NCBI GenBank assembly: GCA_029246505.1
Contig: JAQWNC010000002.1
Coordinates: 1-64,000, forward strand
Source: Arenicellaceae bacterium
Lineage (GTDB): Bacteria; Pseudomonadota; Gammaproteobacteria; Arenicellales; Arenicellaceae
Direction: 5' to 3'
Length of the DNA stretch: 64,000 nucleotides
In this document: piece by piece, positions 26,786-34,936 of the stretch
Numbering within the stretch: the first letter of the stretch is position 1
Layout of the letters: every line of letters begins with the position of its first letter
Notes under the pieces: generated by a model
Database searches by the model: none
Told to the model about the DNA's origin: nothing
What the model saw: only the letters and a program-made list of their open reading frames with translations
Program-made: the position numbers and the translations under genes

Positions 26786-27433
26786 TTACGTTGAGCTGAT
26801 GGCATCGGAAAATCTCGCTTCCAGAACAATTTTAATCTCCTGTTGCACAGACGCTAGAGTTCGATCAGCGTTAATGTTAACTATTCGGTCGGGTTCATTT
26901 TTTGCGAGTTGTAAATAACTTTCACGTACCCGAGTTTTAAAATCTATGGTTTCAGCATCAAATCTGTCTGATTCTCCTCGATTAACAACGCGAGACAAAC
27001 CTACATTAACTGACACATCTAGTAATAGGGTTAGATCCGGCTGTAATTCGGCCTGAACCAACGTCTTTAATTGTTCGATTTTAGTTAGGGTCAGTCCTCG
27101 GCCGCCGCCTTGATAGGCAAATGAAGCATCTGTAAAGCGGTCTGAGATTACCACCCTGCCCTCAGACACCGCTGGCTGAATAACTTCTTCAATATGCTGC
27201 GAGCGCGCAGCAAACATTAACAATAATTCAGCCATCGGGGATACGGGTGCGGAGTTTTTACTAAGTAGCAAATCACGTATGTTTTCGCCCAACAGTGTGC
27301 CTCCAGGCTCGCGCGTTAAAACAACAGCGCGTGAGCGAGATTCAAACCAATCTCGTATAAACTCTATGTTACTACCCTTACCCGCGCCATCTGAACCTTC
27401 GACGGTAATAAATATTCCTGACTGTTGGTTCAT
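26786..27433 (-). CDS. tmk: Thymidylate kinase
   Basis: This 215-residue enzyme phosphorylates dTMP to dTDP. It has the P-loop EGSDGAGKGSN, the TREPGGTLLGE motif, the DRFTDASFAYQGGGRG lid/DR(Y/F) segment and LLLDVSVNVGLSR. Length and motif order are normal. It sits between mltG and holB. Confidence 0.95.
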   Translation of the reverse strand: MNQQSGIFITVEGSDGAGKGSNIEFIRDWFESRSRAVVLTREPGGTLLGENIRDLLLSKNSAPVSPMAELLLMFAARSQHIEEVIQPAVSEGRVVISDRFTDASFAYQGGGRGLTLTKIEQLKTLVQAELQPDLTLLLDVSVNVGLSRVVNRGESDRFDAETIDFKTRVRESYLQLAKNEPDRIVNINADRTLASVQQEIKIVLEARFSDAISST

Positions 27434-27559
27434 ACTTTATAGACTATAGATAAAGGTAGTATTGGATAGATTAGATCCGAAAATTTCGATCTTATGATGC
27501 TATCTGGAAGACTTATTTTGTCAACAGCTCTGATAAATAACACTAAGTATTAGTTCTGG

Positions 27560-28576
27560 CTAATGTGACGCGCGCAAGATTCGAAGATAATCTGCAACTG
27601 CTTGGTTATGCTGCTCTAGCGTATCTGAAAAATTATGCCCACCATATCCATCAGCCACAAAATATAATGCAGAAGTAGCTTCCGGGTTTACCGCAGCATC
27701 AAGCGATAACCTGCCTGGTAAAGCTATCGGGCCAGCTGGTAATCCATATCGAGTGTACGTGTTGTATGGCGTATCTGTTTCAAGATCGACGCGGCGCAAG
27801 TTCCCATTAAACTCGTCGCCTAAACCGTAGATAACAGTTGGGTCGGTTTGCAGCATCATTCCTATGCGTAGACGGTTATGAAACACACCGGATATTTTTC
27901 TTCGCTCACCCGCTATGCCAGTTTCTTTTTCGATAATGGAGGCGAGAATCAGCGCCTCATAAGGCGTTTTTATCTGCAGCTCTGATGATAGTGCTGACGC
28001 CCTGCTTGCCCACGCCTCGGCAAGTTGTATTTGCATATTCAGATACGCCTGATACAAAATTTCTGTTCCATTCATACCGTCAGTGTAAAAATAGGTATCT
28101 GGAAAAAACAGGCCTTCAAGCGACTTACCTGCCTCGACTCCAAGGTTCTCAGTTAGGATATTTTTTTGATAATCATCTGCCGGGTGGTTTAGGCGATCCA
28201 GGCTACTGAGCTTGTCCAACATTTCTTGAAAAACCCAACCCTCGGGTATTGTGACCGTATGTTCGATTACCTTACCTATTATCAGCGTGGCAAAAAATGA
28301 TTTCGTATTCGCTCCATTTTTGATCCTAAATTCACCAGCCTTAATAGTATCAATACGAGTTACCCATCGGCCATATAGCTCGACGATAATTTGGTTCAAG
28401 AAGTGGCCTGGAGGGCTTATTTGTGAGGCGATTTTCTTAACTGATGCACCCGGCTCGACGACGTAAGATGATGCCTCGCTAAATAGCGATTGGTTTAGCA
28501 ATTTTTGGGTATAAAAGGCTCCTGTAGTACTGCAGAGAATAAGCAGTAGCGCTAGAACTCCGCCGAGTTTACGCAT
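27560..28576 (-). CDS. mltG: Endolytic murein transglycosylase MltG (YceG)
   Basis: This 338-residue inner-membrane lytic transglycosylase has an N-terminal membrane helix at about 5-22, a LysM-like stretch (YVVEPGASVKKIA) and the YceG domain. The latter includes LEGLFFPDTYFYT, the catalytic-glutamate region ILASIIEKETG, LQTDPTVIYGL and YNTYTRYGLPAGPIALPG. It ends nascent glycan strands near the division and elongation machinery. Its start overlaps the pabC stop by 8 nt. Confidence 0.95.
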   Translation of the reverse strand: MRKLGGVLALLLILCSTTGAFYTQKLLNQSLFSEASSYVVEPGASVKKIASQISPPGHFLNQIIVELYGRWVTRIDTIKAGEFRIKNGANTKSFFATLIIGKVIEHTVTIPEGWVFQEMLDKLSSLDRLNHPADDYQKNILTENLGVEAGKSLEGLFFPDTYFYTDGMNGTEILYQAYLNMQIQLAEAWASRASALSSELQIKTPYEALILASIIEKETGIAGERRKISGVFHNRLRIGMMLQTDPTVIYGLGDEFNGNLRRVDLETDTPYNTYTRYGLPAGPIALPGRLSLDAAVNPEATSALYFVADGYGGHNFSDTLEQHNQAVADYLRILRASH

Positions 28577-29429
28577 TGACCACAGCGCCTATTAGCTTAA
28601 GTTTCGCATGAATTTCGCGGGCAACGCCTATATCAAAAGACTTCCTTTCTAGCTTGCGGACCGGCCACACGCCGATAATGCTATTGGTAAAGAATAATTC
28701 CTGCGCTGAAAGTAATTCGCTAAACCGAACGTCACGGATGATTACCGGGCGGCCTTCATCATTCGCTAGATTAATGATCGCATCTCGAATTACCCCGGCG
28801 ACGCCACAGTAAGACAAGTCTGGTGTGATTAGCTCCTCTTTGCTACCCAAAAAAAAGATATTTGAATAACTACCTTCAATTACCTGATTGCTAGTACTTG
28901 TCATAATGACTTCTGGCCATGCAGTTGGACTGTGTCTTCGAGCCATAACTTGCTCTAGGCGATTCATATGTTTTAGTCCGGCGAGGAGCGGCTGGCGCGA
29001 CAAGTTGACCTTGGAGACACCTGTTTCTATACCCTCCTCTGAGAATTTAGCTAGTCTATGGGGCCAGGGCCTTGTCGAAATAATCATATTTGGATGAACA
29101 ATTTCAGGTGGCTTATATCCTTCGCCCCCCTCACCACGCGTTAGTGATACACGCACGATGCCAAGATCAATACTTTTAGAAGACTCGAGTACACTTTTGC
29201 GTACCATAGCGGCATCAATAGGAATATCAAGTCGTTGGCAGCCCTCAGCAAGGCGATCTATATGCGCGGGGAGTATCAAAGGATAGCCGGATTGAATTGC
29301 GATCGTTTCAAATAGACCATCGCCATATAGGAAACCGCGATCAGAGGCAGGAACCGCTCCTCGTAGAACTGTATCCTTAAACTTGGTTTGTGAACGGCTT
29401 ATACATTTTTTTATCGAAACTCTCTTCAT
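28569..29429 (-). CDS. pabC: Aminodeoxychorismate lyase PabC
   Basis: This 286-residue fold-type IV PLP enzyme converts 4-amino-4-deoxychorismate to p-aminobenzoate for folate synthesis. It shows DRGFLYGDGLFETIA, the Schiff-base lysine in LLAGLKHMNRLEQVMAR and the SNQVIEGSYSNIFF and LITPDLSYCGVAGVIRDAI segments. It is found at its usual place between fabF and mltG, overlapping mltG by 8 nt. Confidence 0.92.
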   Translation of the reverse strand: MKRVSIKKCISRSQTKFKDTVLRGAVPASDRGFLYGDGLFETIAIQSGYPLILPAHIDRLAEGCQRLDIPIDAAMVRKSVLESSKSIDLGIVRVSLTRGEGGEGYKPPEIVHPNMIISTRPWPHRLAKFSEEGIETGVSKVNLSRQPLLAGLKHMNRLEQVMARRHSPTAWPEVIMTSTSNQVIEGSYSNIFFLGSKEELITPDLSYCGVAGVIRDAIINLANDEGRPVIIRDVRFSELLSAQELFFTNSIIGVWPVRKLERKSFDIGVAREIHAKLKLIGAVVNA

Positions 29430-29461
29430 TGTGAAGTGTATGCTCCGCCGGTGTATGTGCT

Positions 29462-30703
29462 CTAGGTGTGCGCTTTAAAGGCAAGCGTGCCATTAGTTCC
29501 GCCGAACCCAAATGAATTGCTCAAGGCCGCTCTAATAGGCATCTCTCGCGCAACATTTGGAACATAATCTAGATCGCATTCAGCTGAAGGATTGTTCAAA
29601 TTAATTGTCGGGGGTGCTACCTGATCGCTAATCGCAAGAGCGGTATACACTGCTTCTACACCCCCAGCTGCACCCAATAAGTGTCCTATCATGGATTTTG
29701 TACTGCTAACAGCTAGAGATTTTGTTGCATCACCAAGACATCTTTTTAGAGCCTTAGTTTCGGCCACATCTCCTTGGGGCGTGGATGTTCCGTGGGCATT
29801 GATGTAGTCAATATCCGATGGATTTAGTTTTGCATGCTTCATTGCCATAGCCATACATCTTGCTGCTCCATCGCCATCAGGGTGGGGAGATGTCATATGA
29901 TGTGCATCAGCGCTTATTCCAAATCCGGATAACTCAGCATAAATTCGGGCGCCACGTGCTTTTGCGTGTTCAAGTTCTTCTAAAACAAGTATGCCTGCGC
30001 CTTCACCCATAATAAAACCATCACGTTCCTGATCCCAGGGACAACTGGCTTTGGACGGCTCAACGTCTCGCGTTGATAGCGCTTTTGAGTTGCCAAAACC
30101 GGCGATACCAGTTTGCGTGATTGCTGATTCGGCGCCACCGGCAATCATTACATCTGCGTCGCCATATTCTATTAATCGTGAAGCGTCGCCTATTGAATGC
30201 GTGCCACTTGTACAAGCAGTCACTATGGATAGGTTTGGACCGCGCGCACCTATTTCTATAGAGACGTTACCGGAGATCATGTTGATAATCGCGCTGGGTA
30301 CAAAAAATGGAGACACCCGTCGGGGACCCCGTTTATTAAATAATCCAGTGGTAGCTTCGATGGTTCTAAGTCCACCAATCCCGGAACCTATATAAACGCC
30401 GACCCGGTCTGAATTATTGTCGGTGATCTCCAGACCGCTATCTTCAAGCGCTGCCAATGAAGTGATATACCCAAGCTGCATGAAACGATCCATTTTGCGG
30501 GCTTCCTTGGCGCTCATGTAGTTGTTTACGTCAAAATCAGCCATTTCACCTGCAATTTTGCAGGAAAAACCTTCTGGATCGAAAGATGAGATAGTGGATA
30601 TGCCGCTGACTCCACCAAAAATATTTTTGCGGTTTTCGGCTAAATCCAATCCTACAGAGGACATAACCCCAAGCCCCGTAATCACTACACGACGTTTACC
30701 CAT
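29462..30703 (-). CDS. fabF: 3-oxoacyl-ACP synthase II FabF
   Basis: This 413-residue elongating ketosynthase has the Cys-His-His triad: VTACTSGTHSIG (Cys near 163), NAHGTSTPQGD and STKSMIGHLLGAAG. It condenses malonyl-ACP with acyl-ACP. Separated from acpP by a 228-bp region rich in hairpins, so the two may be expressed at different levels although they lie in the same cluster. Confidence 0.96.
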   Translation of the reverse strand: MGKRRVVITGLGVMSSVGLDLAENRKNIFGGVSGISTISSFDPEGFSCKIAGEMADFDVNNYMSAKEARKMDRFMQLGYITSLAALEDSGLEITDNNSDRVGVYIGSGIGGLRTIEATTGLFNKRGPRRVSPFFVPSAIINMISGNVSIEIGARGPNLSIVTACTSGTHSIGDASRLIEYGDADVMIAGGAESAITQTGIAGFGNSKALSTRDVEPSKASCPWDQERDGFIMGEGAGILVLEELEHAKARGARIYAELSGFGISADAHHMTSPHPDGDGAARCMAMAMKHAKLNPSDIDYINAHGTSTPQGDVAETKALKRCLGDATKSLAVSSTKSMIGHLLGAAGGVEAVYTALAISDQVAPPTINLNNPSAECDLDYVPNVAREMPIRAALSNSFGFGGTNGTLAFKAHT

Positions 30704-30810
30704 GATTGGTACCTAAAGCCACTGGAACTCAACGACTAGTTTTCAGTCATCAACCCAATAAGCGGACATATACAATTTAGTGCCTAAGTATTCTACCAAG
30801 ACTATCGGAC

Positions 30811-30841
30811 AAAAAAATACCGGCTAACACCGGTATTTTTA
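30811..30841 (-). terminator. Intrinsic terminator/attenuator between acpP and fabF
   Basis: TACCGG (30818-30823) and CCGGTA (30830-30835) form a stem around CTAACA, extended by A:T pairs. On the minus strand it is followed by a run of seven T, so it would terminate or attenuate acpP transcripts before fabF. It is nearly symmetrical and could work in both directions. Confidence 0.7.
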
Positions 30842-30843
30842 AA

Positions 30844-30927
30844 ATTGGGTACGATGTGCTATCACCCAATTCTCTTATCTAAGACTTTTCTTATACTTCT
30901 CCTAATACCTTTAAGTATACTAGGAGA
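30844..30927 (-). other. Two further hairpins in the acpP 3' region
   Basis: ATTGGGT / ACCCAAT (30844-30850 and 30864-30870) and TCTCCTAATAC / GTATACTAGGAGA (30898-30908 and 30915-30927) are stem-loops between the acpP stop and the terminator-like hairpin. They may stabilise the abundant acpP mRNA 3' end. Seen in sequence; role inferred. Confidence 0.5.
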
Positions 30928-30931
30928 ACTA

Positions 30932-31165
30932 TTAAGAATTAGCAGTGACGTAATCAACAGCCTCTTGAACTGTTGTTATCTTTTCAGCCTTTTCATCTGG
31001 AATCTCAGTGTCAAACTCTTCTTCAAGAGCCATCACCAATTCCACTGTATCCAGTGAATCAGCGCCTAAATCATCCACGAAAGACGCCTTAAGCGTAACC
31101 TGGTCTTCTCCAACACCTAGCTGGTCTACAACAATCTTACGTACGCGTTCTTCTAAACTGCTCAT
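30932..31165 (-). CDS. acpP: Acyl carrier protein AcpP
   Basis: This 77-residue acidic protein carries phosphopantetheine on Ser37 in [16 protein letters not shown] start it at ATG 31165 (MSSLEERV) because a strong GGAGG lies about 10 nt upstream and the length then equals that of other AcpPs; the frame is open further upstream but without family likeness. It carries growing chains between FabD, FabG, FabF and PlsX, all encoded next to it. Confidence 0.97.
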   Translation of the reverse strand: MSSLEERVRKIVVDQLGVGEDQVTLKASFVDDLGADSLDTVELVMALEEEFDTEIPDEKAEKITTVQEAVDYVTANS

Positions 31166-31428
31166 TAGTATAATAGCCTCCAAAAGTTGAGCTAATCTAG
31201 GCAACATTCACTAGGAATCCGAATCGATTCACAGGCAAGTCACCCGATGTGGGGCGTATTGTACTGATGCACCACAAATTAACAATCGTATTTTATCGTC
31301 TTAAGTTACCCATTTAACATTACAAGCAATTTAGTTAATGGATAATATTGTGACGGGGTTAACAGCTTGTTTTATTAAGTTATTTGCAATGGGGATATAT
31401 AAGCCAATAGCTATGGTAGTAGCCGAAT

Positions 31429-32175
31429 TTAGCTCATATACATGCCACCGTTGACATGTAATGTAACTCCAGTTACGTAAGCTGCCTCATCGCTGGCTAA
31501 ATAGGCTACGGCACTGGCAATATCTTCTGGTTGGCCTAGTCTTCCCATAGGTATATTAGAAACCAACGCGGATTTTTGATCCTCGGACAAGCTATCTGTC
31601 ATATCAGTTTGAATAAAGCCTGGAGCGACAGAATTTACCGTTATTCCGCGTGAGCCAATTTCTTGAGCTAATGATTTGCTAAAGCCGATAATCCCAGCCT
31701 TTGCTGCGGCGTAATTGGCCTGCCCGGCGTTACCAGAGACCCCAACCACTGAAGTTATGTTAATGATGCGGCCAAAGCGTGCCTTAGTCATAGCCCGTAA
31801 AGCAGCCTTACTCAAGCGATAAACAGATTTTAAATTAGTATTCAAAATATCGTCCCACTCGTCTTCTTTCATGCGCATTAGCAAGTTGTCCCGGGTGATA
31901 CCTGCATTGTTAACCAGAACTAAAGGCGCGCCATAAGATTCAGCAATTCGGCTAAACAGGGGGCTTACATTTTCGGCGTCATTCACATTTAAAACTTCGC
32001 CACGTCCGGTAATGCCACCCTCAGTTAAATATGCACTGATTACATCGGCCCCTGCTTGGCTGGTTGCTGTGCCAACGACAATAAAACCGGCATTGCCCAG
32101 CTCGGCTGCTATTGCTTTGCCAATACCGCGAGAAGCACCAGTTACCAGGCTGACTTTTGATTCTTGTTTTCTCAT
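31429..32175 (-). CDS. fabG: 3-oxoacyl-ACP reductase FabG
   Basis: This 248-residue short-chain dehydrogenase reduces 3-oxoacyl-ACP with NADPH. It has the TGASRGIGKAIA cofactor motif, LVNNAGITRDNLLMRM, the catalytic Ser in NITSVVGVSGN and YAAAKAG, and the C-terminal HVNGGMYM typical of FabG. A GGGGA precedes ATG 32175 at suitable distance. The 263 bp between it and acpP hold nothing recognisable beyond the acpP ribosome site. Confidence 0.96.
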   Translation of the reverse strand: MRKQESKVSLVTGASRGIGKAIAAELGNAGFIVVGTATSQAGADVISAYLTEGGITGRGEVLNVNDAENVSPLFSRIAESYGAPLVLVNNAGITRDNLLMRMKEDEWDDILNTNLKSVYRLSKAALRAMTKARFGRIINITSVVGVSGNAGQANYAAAKAGIIGFSKSLAQEIGSRGITVNSVAPGFIQTDMTDSLSEDQKSALVSNIPMGRLGQPEDIASAVAYLASDEAAYVTGVTLHVNGGMYMS

Positions 32176-32240
32176 TAAATTCCCCTATTGAAATTTTGTT
32201 ATTCGCAGGCTTCGATACCGTCACTTAAAGTCCAATAAAG

Positions 32241-33173
32241 TTAGCTTATTGCACCTGCGCATGCCTGCATCGCTTCGGGTGTATCTACATTAAAGGATAC
32301 CGCTTCACGATTAATCCTCTTTATTAGCCCCCCCAAGACCTTCCCCGGACCAGATTCAACAAATGTGTTTATACCATTTGCCTGTATGGCTTGAATTGAA
32401 CTTACCCAATGCACTGGCGAATGTAATTGCTGTACTAATTTTGCTTTTATTGATTCAGCAGTGGAGGCAATAGAACAATCGACATTATGGTAAACGGGTA
32501 TATCAGTGGCTGATATGTTGATGTCCTTAAGTCGTTCAGCAAGCCTTTCTGCTGCAGGTAACATAAGTTCACTGTGTGAAGGAACGCTCACTGGCAACGG
32601 CAATACACGCTTGGCACCTGCGGCCTGGGCATTTGCTGCAAGCCGATCAATTGCGTTCGTATGGCCAGCAACAACAACCTGACCTGGCGCATTAAAATTT
32701 ACCGCCTGTAATACGTCATTCTCGCGATATTCATCACACGCGGCACGCACGCTATCATCGTCAAGGCCAATTACTGCGGCCATACTGCCAACGCCTTGCG
32801 GAACGGCTTGCTGCATATAGCTACCTCTATCACGTACCAATTTAACGGTTTCTGCAAACGGTAAGGCGCCCGCGCAAACCAACGCAGTAAACTCACCCAA
32901 GCTGTGGCCTGCCATAGAGGCTGGTCTAAGACCTATTTCGGTCATCCAGACACGCCATACGGTAACACCGACGGCTAGTAATGCAGGCTGTGTGTATTCA
33001 GTTTGCGATAACTGTTCTCCGGCATCGTTTTGAGTTAAACCCCATAGATCGTAGCCTAGCGCGTCAGAAGCTTCGGAAAAAGTATCATCGACAAGCGTTG
33101 ATTGCTCAGATAGCGCAGCAAGCATGCCCACACTTTGGGAGCCTTGACCGGGAAACACAAATGAAAAATCCAT
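32241..33173 (-). CDS. fabD: Malonyl-CoA-ACP transacylase FabD
   Basis: This 310-residue enzyme loads malonyl groups onto ACP. It starts FVFPGQGSQSVGM, has the nucleophile motif GHSLGEFTAL near residue 93 and the catalytic His in VPSHSELM, plus FVESGPGKVLGGLIKRI. It lies directly downstream of plsX; the 163 bp between them are AT-rich and contain no fabH, unlike E. coli. Confidence 0.95.
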   Translation of the reverse strand: MDFSFVFPGQGSQSVGMLAALSEQSTLVDDTFSEASDALGYDLWGLTQNDAGEQLSQTEYTQPALLAVGVTVWRVWMTEIGLRPASMAGHSLGEFTALVCAGALPFAETVKLVRDRGSYMQQAVPQGVGSMAAVIGLDDDSVRAACDEYRENDVLQAVNFNAPGQVVVAGHTNAIDRLAANAQAAGAKRVLPLPVSVPSHSELMLPAAERLAERLKDINISATDIPVYHNVDCSIASTAESIKAKLVQQLHSPVHWVSSIQAIQANGINTFVESGPGKVLGGLIKRINREAVSFNVDTPEAMQACAGAIS

Positions 33174-33336
33174 AATTATTCACTTTATAATATTTATATA
33201 AAATTTTGTATTTAGTGAGTGTTTAATATAAAAATAGTTTTTTATTATACGTCGACTGTAATGGAAAATAAGTAGCCTAAAATATGCTAGGCAAACTAGC
33301 ACTAATCAATGCTGCCTTAGACTCAATCCAGGTAAA

Positions 33337-34365
33337 TCAGCTCGATGGCGGTAACTCAAAAGACTCTAACTGTCGTTCGACAGCTACACTAATACGTTTT
33401 GGCACACTCATTTTTGCCTGTTTGGCTGCCTCGGTAATTGCGTATTCAAATGCCATAATATCGGCGCCTCCGTGACTTTTTACTACTGTTCCACGTAAAC
33501 CTAGCAAGGATGCTCCATTGTAGCGGCGAGGATCCATTCGCATGCCTGCAGCTCTCATTATTGGTAGTGCAATCAGGGCGACCAATTTAGTAATAAAGTT
33601 CTTGGCAAATTCCTCGCGCATAACGCCCATAATGAACTTTGCCACACCTTCACTCGTTTTTAGCGAAACGTTGCCAGAAAAACCATCAGCGACAATAACA
33701 TCCATACGGCCAGAATAAATTTCATCAGCTTCTACATAACCATGATAATTTAGCCCGGAGTCTGCGATCAACTTAGATGCTTGTTTTACTACCTCACTAC
33801 CCTTGATGTCCTCGGCGCCGATATTCAATAATCCAATGCTGGGTTCTTTAATGCCATCGACTTCTGATGCCAATACAGAGCCCATGATAGCGAACTGCCG
33901 CAGCATATCTGGTCCACATTCGACATTGGCACCCAAATCAAGCATTCGTACGTGACCGCTAAGGGTCGGTAGTTCGCCACAAATAGCCGGACGCTTAAGA
34001 CCTGGTATCATTTTTAGTACAAAATGCGAGGTCGCCATTAAGGCACCGGTATTGCCAGCGCTAACCGCTGCTTGTGCCCGCTCCACTTTAACCATGTCTA
34101 TGGCTACTCGCATGGAGGAATCTTTCTTTTTCTTTAATGCGAGCGCTGGTGGTTCATCCATTTCAACTATTTCACTAGCTGCCTGGATTTCGACCCGTTT
34201 CGCGACATCCGAATAATCGCCTAACTCTTCCTTTATTTTCTCAGCATCACCAACCAGCAGTAATTCGAGATCCTTATCCTGACGTAAAATATTAAGTGAC
34301 GCGGGTACTGTCACTTCAGTACCACAATCTCCACTCATTGCATCAACTGCAATTGTGGTAGTCAT
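33337..34365 (-). CDS. plsX: Phosphate acyltransferase PlsX
   Basis: This 342-residue enzyme makes acyl-phosphate from acyl-ACP for phospholipid synthesis. It starts IAVDAMSGDCGTEVTVPASL and contains VSAGNTGALMATSHFVLKMIPG, RPAICGELPT and VADGFSGNVSLKTSEGVAKF, all hallmark PlsX segments. It sits between rpmF and fabD. Confidence 0.95.
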   Translation of the reverse strand: MTTTIAVDAMSGDCGTEVTVPASLNILRQDKDLELLLVGDAEKIKEELGDYSDVAKRVEIQAASEIVEMDEPPALALKKKKDSSMRVAIDMVKVERAQAAVSAGNTGALMATSHFVLKMIPGLKRPAICGELPTLSGHVRMLDLGANVECGPDMLRQFAIMGSVLASEVDGIKEPSIGLLNIGAEDIKGSEVVKQASKLIADSGLNYHGYVEADEIYSGRMDVIVADGFSGNVSLKTSEGVAKFIMGVMREEFAKNFITKLVALIALPIMRAAGMRMDPRRYNGASLLGLRGTVVKSHGGADIMAFEYAITEAAKQAKMSVPKRISVAVERQLESFELPPSS

Positions 34366-34407
34366 TTGATCAACAACCGCCTACAGCGTTTGTCATAGTG
34401 AGTGAGT

Positions 34408-34431
34408 TAAAGACCTAAAGGGGTCTTTTTT
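34408..34431. terminator. Hairpin between rpmF and plsX
   Basis: AAAGACC and GGTCTTT form a short stem followed by a T-run on the plus strand, at the end of rpmF. On the minus strand, where the genes run, the T-run is short, so this may be a partial terminator or an mRNA processing hairpin. Confidence 0.4.
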
Positions 34432-34612
34432 ACTCTTCGCCTTTAACTTCTACGACTTTTTTGCCCCGATAGTAGCCACTTGCCGTTATTCGGTGCCGCA
34501 AATGTTGCTCACCGGTAGTTGGGTCTATAGACAATGTTGGCGTGCCTAAGGCATCGTGCGATCGACGCATACCGCGCCTTGAAGTTGATTTTTTACTTTT
34601 TTGTACTGCCAT
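34430..34612 (-). CDS. rpmF: 50S ribosomal protein L32
   Basis: This 60-residue basic protein begins [20 protein letters not shown], the L32 signature, and has the [27 protein letters not shown] tail in normal form. It lacks the cysteines of zinc-binding L32 variants. I choose ATG 34612, preceded by GAGAGA; an upstream ATG would add 14 residues outside the family. The usual partner yceD (DUF177) is absent upstream. Confidence 0.96.
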   Translation of the reverse strand: MAVQKSKKSTSRRGMRRSHDALGTPTLSIDPTTGEQHLRHRITASGYYRGKKVVEVKGEE

Positions 34613-34936
34613 GGCAATTTCTCTCAACGTATTATGAATCGACTGAAGACTCACAACTCACTAATTTAGATAACAAACTTATCTAAATAAAAGCTTTTAT
34701 AGCGAGTCAATTATAAAGACTCGGTAGTGCTTTATTTGGGCGCGAATCATATAGACGGGTCGCTGTCCTGTCAAAGCTATTTGGTTCTTTATACATACTA
34801 TTTAAATGTCTTTAAACCCTCATAAAATAAATAGAATTCGCTATGTGGGTTTGGTTATTGGCGTTATTAATGAGACCTGCTTTCAGGTTAAGTCTAATGC
34901 TAAGTAGTAGAGGTATTATTACAAGGTTGACTGGTA

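Noticed and set aside
33284-33475. Plus-strand frame overlapping the end of plsX
   Set aside because: Antisense to a strongly supported gene; no evidence that it replaces the missing fabH.
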